Shown: positions 1-4,678 of the stretch, in pieces
Numbering within the stretch: position 1 is the first letter of the stretch
How the letters are laid out: each line of letters begins with the position of its first letter
From: Pseudomonadota bacterium
GTDB lineage: Bacteria; Pseudomonadota; Gammaproteobacteria; Acidithiobacillales; Acidithiobacillaceae
Length of the DNA: 8,686 bases
NCBI GenBank assembly: GCA_021818125.1
Contig: JAKAFG010000075.1
Location: 1 to 8,686 of the forward strand
Reading direction: 5' to 3'
The notes under the pieces: generated by a model
What the model was told of the DNA's origin: nothing
Database searches by the model: none
Seen by the model: the letters and a program-made list of their open reading frames with translations, nothing else
Position numbers and translations under genes: made by a program

Positions 1-113
1 GTTCCGCCGATGATATCGGCACGAGGCCGCAAATCTCCGTTGTGGTCTTTGCTGGCGAGGAGATACTCGGCCAGCCCGCGCGCACCTTTGCCTTTCCGGA
101 TCTTTTCAATCAT
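1..113 (-). CDS. Relaxase / mobilization nuclease, N-terminal fragment
   Basis: About 37 codons are visible before the window edge. The protein starts MIEKIRKGKGARGLAEYLL, the typical opening of plasmid relaxases of the MobA/TraI kind (a short basic segment with a KGKG motif followed by an amphipathic helix). Such proteins nick oriT on one strand and stay bound to the 5' end during conjugative transfer; the catalytic Tyr and His motifs would lie beyond the edge. The start ATG overlaps the stop of the mobC-like gene (ATGA), so the two are translationally coupled, as expected for relaxase and accessory protein. In IncQ plasmids the relaxase is often fused to a RepB primase; whether that is so here cannot be seen. 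Confidence 0.75.
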   Translation of the reverse strand, partial: MIEKIRKGKGARGLAEYLLASKDHNGDLRPRADIIGG

Positions 114-511
114 CTGGCACCCTCCCTATCAGAGTCAGAGGCGACGCCCAGTAGCGCGATCCGGACTTCGCGGATCGCATTGAGTAGATCTGGGATCAAC
201 TCCGGCTGCCACGCATGGGCTGATCCGTTATTCACGGCGTGCTGGTATTGATTGGTATTGGCGGCGAGCCGGGCCAATTCGCGCCACGCCACTAGGTTGA
301 CCTGCGGAACTGGCGGTTTAGGCATCGGTGACTCCGTGATGGCGCGGCGCATGTATTCACCGGGCGTGATACCCAATGCCGACGCGCGCGCCTTGAGGTC
401 GGCCAGCTCCAACGGAGACAACCAGACCTCCCTGCGGATGCTCCGGCGCAGATCGTCCGGCAAGGCCTGCCGACCGCCTTTTCTGCGCTTCACCTCCGAC
501 TGCTCATCCAT
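110..511 (-). CDS. mobC: MobC-like relaxosome accessory protein
   Basis: A 133-residue basic protein. It fits the MobC mobilization family: residues ~28-55 resemble a ribbon-helix-helix DNA-binding segment (LSPLELADLKARASALG followed by a YMRRAI helix), and residues ~71-95 carry the family's conserved VN...L.R.A.NTNQYQ....N pattern. MobC proteins help the relaxase open and nick oriT. The start at 511 is chosen because AGGAGG lies 5 bases upstream (517-522); the reading frame continues upstream but the extra residues look non-coding. The stop overlaps the relaxase start. Upstream (512-762) is a non-coding stretch with inverted repeats that could hold oriT. The family call is by eye. Confidence 0.75.
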   Translation of the reverse strand: MDEQSEVKRRKGGRQALPDDLRRSIRREVWLSPLELADLKARASALGITPGEYMRRAITESPMPKPPVPQVNLVAWRELARLAANTNQYQHAVNNGSAHAWQPELIPDLLNAIREVRIALLGVASDSDREGAR

Positions 512-762
512 GCCGACCTCCTGACTATGCCGCCGCGCTTTTGGCCACCGACCGCCAAATGTGACCGTCGGGAACAGTGGCCGGCGGTGGCTGGGGTCCA
601 GGGGTAAAACCCTTGGCGAGCCGTTGGCACACTGCGACCGAAGGGAGCGGGGGGACAACATGGCTCGCTTCCAACCAATGGCCGCGCCTCCAAAAACGCG
701 TCATCACTCTGTCCACATTCAGTAGCCAATCTGTCATCGACAAGCCACCATAACCCAGAGAA
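512..762. other. Intergenic region upstream of mobC with inverted repeats; possible oriT
   Basis: No convincing gene is seen here. There is an imperfect 14-bp inverted repeat (544-557 against 578-591, 12 of 14 matching, 20-base loop) and a compact hairpin at 598-616 (7-bp stem with one G.T pair, loop TAAAA). Inverted repeats just upstream of a mobC-relaxase operon are the usual setting of an origin of transfer. No sequence clearly matching a known nic site was found, so the call rests on position and structure only. Possible promoter boxes for the mob operon are weak. Confidence 0.3.
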
Positions 763-842
763 CAGCATCCCCCCGTCGCCTGCGGCGCCGACCCCCGCAT
801 AACTCGGGGGTAATCTATCCGGCGGGGGGAAGGGATATGAGG
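763..842 (+). repeat. GC-rich structured repeat, copy A (ssi-like or oriT-like)
   Basis: This copy has, in order: CAGCAT plus a C run; a 22-base block ending GGCGCCGACCCCC (775-796); a perfect 7-bp hairpin ACCCCCG/CGGGGGT (791-797 with 805-811); a 7-base AT-rich spacer; CCGGCGGGGGGAAGGG (819-834); then ATATGAGG. The same blocks in the same order occur on the opposite strand at 1632-1706. The conserved hairpin and spacing suggest a functional nucleic-acid structure. IncQ origins carry two inverted single-strand initiation sites (ssiA and ssiB) used by the RepB primase, and this pair fits that pattern. An alternative is oriT: TATCCGGC (816-823) is one base from the IncP-type nic core TATCCTGC. 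Confidence 0.7.
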
Positions 843-909
843 CACTGGCGACTGCGGCACCACACCGGCAGACATGGCTTATGCTTGCACATTCTGCCAT
901 CATGTATTT

Positions 910-1164
910 ATGCAAAAACGTCATCAGAAGACCTTGCAAGCCCTCTTTCGGCAACCCACTTCGGGCACCGTCGCATTTGCCGATATTGAGGCACTTATCC
1001 TTGCGCTCGGCGGCGAGGTCCTGGAACGCGAAGGCTCGCGGGTCAAAATCACTCTGAAAAGCGAGCAATGGCGATGTCATCGTCCGCACCCTGGAAAAGA
1101 GGCAAAAAAGTACCAAGTTGAGGAAGCAAGGGAACTTTTAGAGCGTGTGGGAGTGAAACCATGA
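910..1164 (+). CDS. hicA: HicA family mRNA-interferase toxin
   Basis: An 84-residue protein of the HicA/YcfA family. These small double-stranded-RNA-binding-fold RNases cut mRNA when free of their antitoxin. Visible family features: an N-terminal helix (KTLQALF), the segment FADIEALILALGGEV, the GSRVKITL strand, and HRPHP, which contains the family's conserved catalytic-type histidine, followed by a C-terminal helix. Length is typical. The frame is also open from an ATG at 874, but residues before 910 do not resemble the family. Neither start has a clear Shine-Dalgarno. The stop overlaps the hicB ATG (ATGA). The pair lies between mob and rep modules, where IncQ-2 plasmids such as pTF-FC2 carry the unrelated pas toxin-antitoxin genes. 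Confidence 0.82.
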   Translation: MQKRHQKTLQALFRQPTSGTVAFADIEALILALGGEVLEREGSRVKITLKSEQWRCHRPHPGKEAKKYQVEEARELLERVGVKP

Positions 1165-1493
1165 ACACCATGACGTACAAGGGATATACTGCCCGAATCG
1201 ATTTCGACGGACGCGACAGCATTTTTGTTGGGCGCGTGCTTGGGGTGCGTCCCATCATCAGTTTTCACGGAGAAACGGTCGCCGAACTGCGCGCCCAATT
1301 CATTGCTGCAGTGGATGATTATCTGGAAGATTGCGCAGCCCAGGGCATTCCTCCAGAAAAGCCCGCCTCCGGAAACCTCATGCTCCGGGTGCCGCCGGAA
1401 GTCCATGGGGCGGTGCTCGTCGCCGCTCAAGCGTCCGGGAAAAGTCTCAATCAGTGGGCAGCGGAGGTTCTGAAAAATGCAGCGAACCGCTGA
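1161..1493 (+). CDS. hicB: HicB family antitoxin
   Basis: A 110-residue protein of the HicB antitoxin family. Residues 4-65 form the degenerate RNase-H-like HicB domain (MTYKGYTARIDFD, then GRVLGVRPIISFHG, then VDDYLEDCAAQG), which binds and blocks HicA. Residues ~70-108 look like a ribbon-helix-helix/Arc-type DNA-binding domain (LMLRVPPEVHGAVLVAAQ, GKSLNQWAAEVL), with which such antitoxins repress their own operon. A purine-rich GGGAG lies upstream of the start at 1161; a second ATG at 1170 is possible. It is translationally coupled to hicA. The order toxin then antitoxin is usual for hicAB. Its likely role is stabilising the plasmid or integrated element. Confidence 0.85.
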   Translation: MNTMTYKGYTARIDFDGRDSIFVGRVLGVRPIISFHGETVAELRAQFIAAVDDYLEDCAAQGIPPEKPASGNLMLRVPPEVHGAVLVAAQASGKSLNQWAAEVLKNAANR

Positions 1494-1548
1494 CCGTGAC
1501 GACCGGCCATCACGCAGAGGGGCAAAGTGACGCGCAATGTCCATCCTC

Positions 1549-1570
1549 CCGAAGGCCAAGACTCCTTCGG
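1549..1570. other. Hairpin between hicB and the rep gene
   Basis: A perfect 7-bp stem (CCGAAGG at 1549-1555 with CCTTCGG at 1564-1570) around an 8-base loop lies between the converging ends of hicB and the initiator gene. No T run follows on either strand, so it is not a standard intrinsic terminator, although its position would suit one. Confidence 0.35.
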
Positions 1571-1611
1571 CACAGACCGATTGCCCGAATCGCCTGCCGA
1601 CGCCATGACCA

Positions 1612-2628
1612 TTACCCCGCTGCATGGTCGCCCCCATATCCACCCTTCTCCCCGCCGGGAAAAACACCCCTGGGGGTCGGCGCCGAAGGCGACGGGGGAG
1701 ATGCTGACCCTTCAGGCGGATGCTTGTTCTCCGCCTGAAGGGATCCTGAAGGATCCTGAAGGCCCGGGCGGGTGCTGCACGTTTGGTCATTTTCCCGGGC
1801 GGGTGCTGCACGCTGTCGGGCGGGTGCTGCACGCTTTGTCAATTTTTTGGGTTCTACCGGGCGGGTGCTGCACGGTTTTGAGTCGCGACGGACGATTCTT
1901 TCTCCATCGATAAAGATCCCTATCGCCTCCATTCCGGCGGCGTCGATCCTGAGTTCTCGGCGACGATGTCGAATCATGGTCGAATCTAACTCTCCGCAGA
2001 CCGACCGAATCAGGTTGTCGAGATCCCATCCCCCATTGGGCTGACTTGAGTGACTGAAAATATGCCTGACAATGGCCTGCGATATGCCGGTTTGGAGCCG
2101 CGCTATTGGCGTCGGGTCATAATGCAGGGGCAGGTCATTCCGGAGTAGCTCGGCCAGCGCCAATCCTATGCGCACACGCCAAAGATGCCGCTCGCCTCCA
2201 TTCATCGGGTCAGGTCTGGTAACCGGGCTCTTGACCACATGATCCACGAGTCCGCCCATGATCATCAGCTTTGGGGTTTCGATTTCCAGCGTCACCTCGC
2301 GGAGCTCACGGATGAGCTTCTGGAGTCCAGAAAGGCTGTGTCGCGCGTCTGACATTGTTTTCCGCACCTTTGCCGGATCCACCAGTATTTCTATCCCGCC
2401 ATCCTCTATCTGCCGGGCTTTTTCCGCATGCCATAGAAACGCATCTAACAAGTCCTGATGCCTTTGGCCGAATCTTCCAATGACCCGGCATCGCCCCCAT
2501 GGCGTCACGATCCATTCGCCTGTGCGGTATGTGGGCCTTTGCGTCGGCTGGCACATTCGGAGGCGCGCGGGGCTGACCGTCGTGGTTGGGAGTCTCACTT
2601 GTGCTTTACCAGGCATGCGGCTCACCAT
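1612..2628 (-). CDS. Probable plasmid replication initiator (RepC position)
   Basis: A 338-residue protein immediately downstream of repA, overlapping it by 23 bp, in the place of the iteron-binding initiator repC in IncQ plasmids. I do not see clear residue-level identity with RSF1010 RepC, so the role is inferred from position and from the iterons. Residues ~35-245 look like a folded, helix-rich basic protein with strand-turn-strand patterns compatible with paired winged-helix domains (for example GLQKLIRELREVTLEI and GGWDLDNLIRSVCGEL). Residues ~246-338 are low-complexity, rich in Pro, Arg and Gly, and are simply the translation of the iterons and GC-rich origin DNA (CSTRP, RAAPAR repeats). 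The ATG at 2628 is used; an ATG at 2616 is an alternative and has GGTGA upstream. Confidence 0.6.
   Translation of the reverse strand: MVSRMPGKAQVRLPTTTVSPARLRMCQPTQRPTYRTGEWIVTPWGRCRVIGRFGQRHQDLLDAFLWHAEKARQIEDGGIEILVDPAKVRKTMSDARHSLSGLQKLIRELREVTLEIETPKLMIMGGLVDHVVKSPVTRPDPMNGGERHLWRVRIGLALAELLRNDLPLHYDPTPIARLQTGISQAIVRHIFSHSSQPNGGWDLDNLIRSVCGELDSTMIRHRRRELRIDAAGMEAIGIFIDGERIVRRDSKPCSTRPVEPKKLTKRAAPARQRAAPARENDQTCSTRPGLQDPSGSLQAENKHPPEGSASPPSPSAPTPRGVFPGGEKGGYGGDHAAG
1632..1706 (-). repeat. GC-rich structured repeat, copy B (inverted relative to copy A)
   Basis: Read on the minus strand this copy repeats copy A block by block: CAGCAT plus a C-rich run, a 22-base block (1672-1693) with one mismatch to 775-796, a near-palindrome ACCCCCAGGGGT replacing the hairpin, a 7-base T-rich spacer, CCGGCGGGGAGAAGGG (1643-1658, 15 of 16 matching), then ATATGGGG. 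The hairpin arms and spacer differ in sequence but keep position and symmetry, which points to selection on structure. It lies about 60 bp from the iterons, inside the 3' end of the initiator reading frame. No target-site duplication is seen outside the two copies, which argues against simple transposon ends. Confidence 0.7.
1708..1742. repeat. Perfect 13-bp inverted repeat in the origin region
   Basis: CCCTTCAGGCGGA at 1708-1720 is followed after 9 bases by its exact reverse complement at 1730-1742, so a strong hairpin could form on either strand. It sits between copy B of the structured repeat and the iterons. There is no T run, so terminator function is unlikely. Confidence 0.6.
1734..1762. 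repeat. Short direct repeats CCTGAAGG x3 at ~10-bp period
   Basis: CCTGAAGG occurs at 1734-1741, 1745-1752 and 1755-1762, with the last two inside an exact tandem GGATCCTGAA duplication (1741-1760). The 10-11 bp spacing places them on one face of the helix, immediately beside the first iteron. They may be protein-binding sites of the origin or simple slippage products. Confidence 0.5.
1765..1874. repeat. Four iterons (17 bp) of the replication origin
   Basis: The sequence CGGGCGGGTGCTGCACG occurs four times without mismatch, all in the same orientation, at 1765-1781, 1796-1812, 1817-1833 and 1858-1874. Start-to-start distances are 31, 21 and 41 bp, close to 3, 2 and 4 turns of B-DNA, so all copies face the same side of the helix. 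The gaps are AT-rich (for example AATTTTTTGG after the third copy). Perfect phased direct repeats beside a rep operon are the hallmark of initiator-binding iterons. They are translated in the initiator reading frame as CSTRP and RAAPAR. Confidence 0.8.
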
Positions 2629-3519
2629 TTTTCGCTACCAGGTAGGGTGATCCGAAAGGGTTCAGGAGGCTGGGGAGTGTTTTTGGCTTATGGTTCCTCC
2701 GTTGTCCCATCCTTTGTTCTTTCGGTGATTCTCCTGTTTCCTCATCCTGCTCCTGTGGCGCTGGCAGGAGCACCCCGCCTTCGTGCCTGAGGAAATACCG
2801 GTGAGGGATGGGCGCAGCATAGTTGTTCTTGGAAACGGCATACCTGATGCGCACGCCAGCCGCAGCGTCGTCATCTTCAACGTATGTGATCGCCGCGCCA
2901 AATCTGGCGTTATCCAAGAGCGCGCTTGCGCCGCGGATGGCGAACTGATCCCCGTTGCGCTCCCTTCCCGAGCTTTTATTCACGTGATGCAGGAACAGGA
3001 TGGCCGCGCCAGTGTTTGCACCAATGCGTTCCAAAACCCGAAGCAGATTAGCCATCTCACCGTTATTCGACTCGTCGCCGGAATGGGACCTGCTTAAGGT
3101 ATCGACGATGATGAGGCGTATTCCCTCTGCGCGTTCCGTCAACCAATCGGCGTGCTGGCCATCCTGCAGGTCGAAAGGAACTCCCAGCATGGGCAGAACC
3201 TCGACTTTTCCGCGAAGAGTTCCCTTTGCTGAGAGGATAGATGACTACCAATGGCATACAGCCTTTGGCGCAGAACGATCTCCGGATCCTCCAGCGCAAT
3301 GTAAAGGGTTCGTCCCGTATGATGGTGACCGAGTCCCAACAAATCGACTCCCGCTACGCTTGCTGCGATCTCCAGCGCGAGGAACGATTTACCGACCCCA
3401 CCTGGCGAGTAAAGGGCGCCGACAGTACCCGACAAAAAACCTGGAATGACGAAGTCCAGCGCGGGAGGCTCGGTCTGGAATGCCGACATGATATGGAGCG
3501 GAGTGATTTTGCGACTCAT
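2606..3519 (-). pseudogene. repA: IncQ RepA-type replicative helicase, frameshifted
   Basis: This resembles RepA of RSF1010, the hexameric 5'-3' helicase that opens IncQ origins. The N-terminal part (3519 to ~3206) has Walker A SPGGVGKS at residues 38-45 and the catalytic-type glutamate E77 in ALEDP. The rest, in the -1 frame, has Walker B LIIVD (D140) and the FLHH motif (~175-178), and ends near HEGGVLLPA before an extra tail. The frames switch at an A4 tract (TTTT on plus, 3206-3209). Shifting -1 there gives an ungapped match to the remembered family sequence and a 304-residue product (RSF1010 RepA is 279). Unshifted, the first frame ends at 3139 after 126 residues. It is either a mutation, a sequencing error or, less likely, programmed frameshifting at A-AAG. 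GGAGG precedes the start, which overlaps the upstream stop (ATGA). Confidence 0.85.
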
Positions 3520-4322
3520 GCGGCGCCTCCTTTTCCATTGGAGGCGGAGATGCGCGGGCGCCCCCTAGGCCGGGCAGGCGGCACAACTACAGGTATAGGC
3601 GGATGGATGATCGCTTGGAGGCTGTCGGCGGTGAAGCGCGGGCCGACCGCAGTTTGAATGGGTGCGGGAATTTTTCCGGCAGAGACCTTGTTGCGGAGGG
3701 TTTTTGGGGAACAGTCCAAGATCCGCGCAGCGGACTGGAAGGAAAAGAACGATTGCTGATCAGAGGTACAGGCTGGTACTTGGTGTGGCGGTTCTCCGTC
3801 TCCTTTGCCGCCGCCGCCGCCACCATCATCACTGGCCCCTCCTCCATCCTTCTTACGTGGTGCACACCCGTGCGCACGGTGCGAATTTGCAGCGCGGCGG
3901 ATGGTGATGTCACGGCCAATCGCACCTCTCTGGGAAAGTTCTTTGGGAATGAATAAGTCTCGCTTAGGATTGGCATGTTCCCGCTTCCTGCTCCTTTTGA
4001 TTCGGCGGTCTAGCGGTTGCACGATGAAATGGTCAAGAACATTGATTGGCGAATGCACTCCGAGACGCTCATCCTCAAAATGCCAGGCGCCCCAGAATTC
4101 CGCACCCCCCCAACGGTCCGCAGCGAGCATGGTTAGAAGTACGGGAATCGTCGCAAACAGGAGCACCTCAGGGGCTGCGTAGGGATCACGGATTGCTGCC
4201 CACGCCACCAATGCGAGTATCGCCACAACGGCTATGTCTACTATTCTGCGTTGCGCACGCCCCGCCAAGGCCAATGCCCGGCCCCAAACTATAGATTGAG
4301 TAGATTGCATGTACTTATCCAT
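3516..4322 (-). CDS. Membrane-anchored HTH / AT-hook-like protein at the head of the rep operon
   Basis: A 268-residue protein that I do not recognise as a single known family. Two hydrophobic segments are visible at residues ~28-44 (VDIAVVAILALVAWAAI) and ~52-68 (PEVLLFATIPVLLTMLA), followed by a basic stretch (RRIKRSRKREHANPKR), a Gly/Asp-rich linker (~160-175), a helix-turn-helix of MerR/excisionase-like type (192-238, FQSAARILDCSPKTLRNKV then GPRFTADSLQAII), and RPRGRPR (251-257), an AT-hook-like motif. Its stop overlaps the repA start, so it belongs to the rep operon, where RSF1010 encodes the small repressor RepF. I infer an operon regulator that may be tethered to the membrane. The ATG at 4322 is preferred; TTG at 4346 is nearly at the predicted transcription start, and ATG at 4310 is possible. 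Confidence 0.6.
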   Translation of the reverse strand: MDKYMQSTQSIVWGRALALAGRAQRRIVDIAVVAILALVAWAAIRDPYAAPEVLLFATIPVLLTMLAADRWGGAEFWGAWHFEDERLGVHSPINVLDHFIVQPLDRRIKRSRKREHANPKRDLFIPKELSQRGAIGRDITIRRAANSHRAHGCAPRKKDGGGASDDGGGGGGKGDGEPPHQVPACTSDQQSFFSFQSAARILDCSPKTLRNKVSAGKIPAPIQTAVGPRFTADSLQAIIHPPIPVVVPPARPRGRPRISASNGKGGAA

Positions 4323-4355
4323 CCCCGGTTTCCCCACATATTCCAAACAATATAG

Positions 4356-4380
4356 ATTATACTCGCATCTTTTCAGTCAA
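4356..4380 (-). promoter_or_regulatory. Probable rep operon promoter
   Basis: A perfect -10 box TATAAT (minus strand, 4361-4356) lies about 35 bases before the preferred ATG of the membrane/HTH gene. TTGACT (4380-4375) is upstream but only 13 bases away, too close for a standard -35, so the -35 may instead be a weaker hexamer a few bases further up. Transcription would start near 4349. Confidence 0.45.
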
Positions 4381-4550
4381 CGAAACATATGAAATACCAT
4401 CAAAAACATCCTTACTTCGCGCTGCACTGGCGCTGCACTGAGCAACGGGATAGGCAGGTATATCGCGGGATAGAGGTTATTATAACATTGTGATAAATAT
4501 AAAATATGAAAAACGCTTATATTTCAAAAAAGCTGCATATTTTCCGTTTT
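4381..4550. other. AT-rich region between rep operon and tRNA fragment, with direct repeats
   Basis: No gene is seen. It holds a tandem 11-bp repeat GCGCTGCACTG (4419-4429 and 4430-4440), whose core GCTGCAC is shared with the origin iterons; two copies of CGGGATAG at 4446-4453 and 4466-4473, exactly 20 bp apart; a small palindrome GTTATTATAAC (4476-4486); and an 8-bp inverted repeat AAATATAA/TTATATTT (4495-4502, 4517-4524). The last 75 bp are strongly AT-rich. Repeats of this kind may be operator sites for the rep operon and/or integrase, excisionase and bending-protein sites next to the attachment core. Confidence 0.5.
4419..4440. repeat. Tandem 11-bp repeat with iteron core
   Basis: Two exact, adjacent copies of GCGCTGCACTG. 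The heptamer GCTGCAC is identical to the centre of the iteron unit. They lie upstream of the probable rep promoter, where an iteron-binding initiator could repress its own synthesis. Confidence 0.5.
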
Positions 4551-4599
4551 CCGCCTCCTAAGCGGTAGATCGCAGGTTCGATTCCTGCTCGGGGCACCA
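4551..4599 (+). tRNA. Displaced 3' half of tRNA-Arg(CCU): attachment site
   Basis: The sequence folds as the 3' part of a tRNA: anticodon stem CCGC/GCGG around the loop CTCCTAA (anticodon CCT, arginine), a 5-base variable region, T arm GCAGG-TTCGATT-CCTGC, 3' acceptor strand TCGGGGC, discriminator A and encoded CCA (4597-4599). The 5' acceptor and D arm are absent; upstream is AT-rich DNA, and positions 27 and 43 (T and T) no longer pair. Identity with a tRNA therefore begins inside the anticodon stem, the usual crossover zone for tyrosine recombinases that use tRNA anticodon loops. This is a non-functional fragment marking the right attachment site; the intact gene should be at the other end of the element. 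Confidence 0.8.
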
Positions 4600-4611
4600 A
4601 TGTATCCCTGC

Positions 4612-4652
4612 CAGAAACACAAATCCCGCAGCAGCAACCGCCACCGCGGGAT
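4612..4652 (-). terminator. Probable terminator downstream of prk
   Basis: On the minus strand, just after the prk stop, ATCCCGC (4652-4646) and GCGGGAT (4629-4623) form a perfect 7-bp GC-rich stem around a 16-base loop, followed by the T-rich TTGTGTTTCT. It would end prk transcription before it runs into the mobile element. Confidence 0.45.
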
Positions 4653-4678
4653 CGATCAGAGGCTAAGCCTGCACGCCC

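Larger units (their letters stand above)
1632..1880. other. Candidate vegetative replication origin (oriV)
   Basis: This stretch combines four 17-bp iterons (1765-1874) with AT-rich patches between them, a perfect 13-bp inverted repeat (1708-1720 and 1730-1742, 9-base loop), CCTGAAGG direct repeats and the structured repeat copy B. Iterons plus GC-rich inverted repeat plus single-strand initiation-like site is the layout of IncQ oriV regions. Unusually, the whole region lies inside the 3' part of the initiator reading frame. The function is inferred from architecture. Confidence 0.6.
1..4599. mobile_element. Integrated mobilizable element with an IncQ-like replicon (right portion)
   Basis: The element holds, from its right end leftward, a membrane/HTH gene, an IncQ RepA-type helicase gene (frameshifted), a probable initiator gene with iterons, a hicAB toxin-antitoxin pair, a mobC-like gene and the start of a relaxase gene. 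Its right boundary is a displaced 3' half of tRNA-Arg(CCU) at 4551-4599, after which ordinary chromosomal genes begin. The tRNA fragment reads rightward and lacks its 5' half, so the element must lie to its left, with the rebuilt intact tRNA at the unseen left end. No integrase or type IV secretion gene is visible, so this is best described as an integrative mobilizable element or an integrated IncQ-like plasmid. The left boundary is outside the window. Confidence 0.75.

Noticed and set aside
525..737. Possible small minus-strand gene (70 codons from the ATG at 737) ending just before the mobC start
   Set aside because: No convincing Shine-Dalgarno, composition rich in Pro/Trp/Arg without recognisable motifs, and the DNA carries inverted repeats expected of a non-coding mob region. 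It cannot be excluded.
763..1706. Inverted repeats considered as terminal repeats of an insertion sequence carrying hicAB
   Set aside because: No transposase lies between them and no target-site duplication is visible outside them; the conserved inner hairpins fit origin or transfer sites better.
1765..1874. Short direct repeats considered as a CRISPR array
   Set aside because: Units are 17 bp with gaps of 14, 4 and 24 bp and sit beside rep genes; these are iterons, not repeats with uniform spacers.
1527..1913. Plus-strand open frame of 128 codons across the origin region
   Set aside because: It is the antisense of the initiator 3' end and iterons; Pro/Gly/His-rich translation (repeated GRVLHA) reflects GC-rich repeats, with no start signal.
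3139..3190. Treating the two repA parts as two separate genes, the second starting at the ATG at 3190
   Set aside because: The second part lacks Walker A and the first lacks Walker B; they join without gap against the IncQ RepA family, so one broken or slipped gene explains both.
2458..3657. Plus-strand open frames opposite the rep genes
   Set aside because: They lie antisense to repA and the initiator gene; translations lack domain character and ribosome-binding sites.
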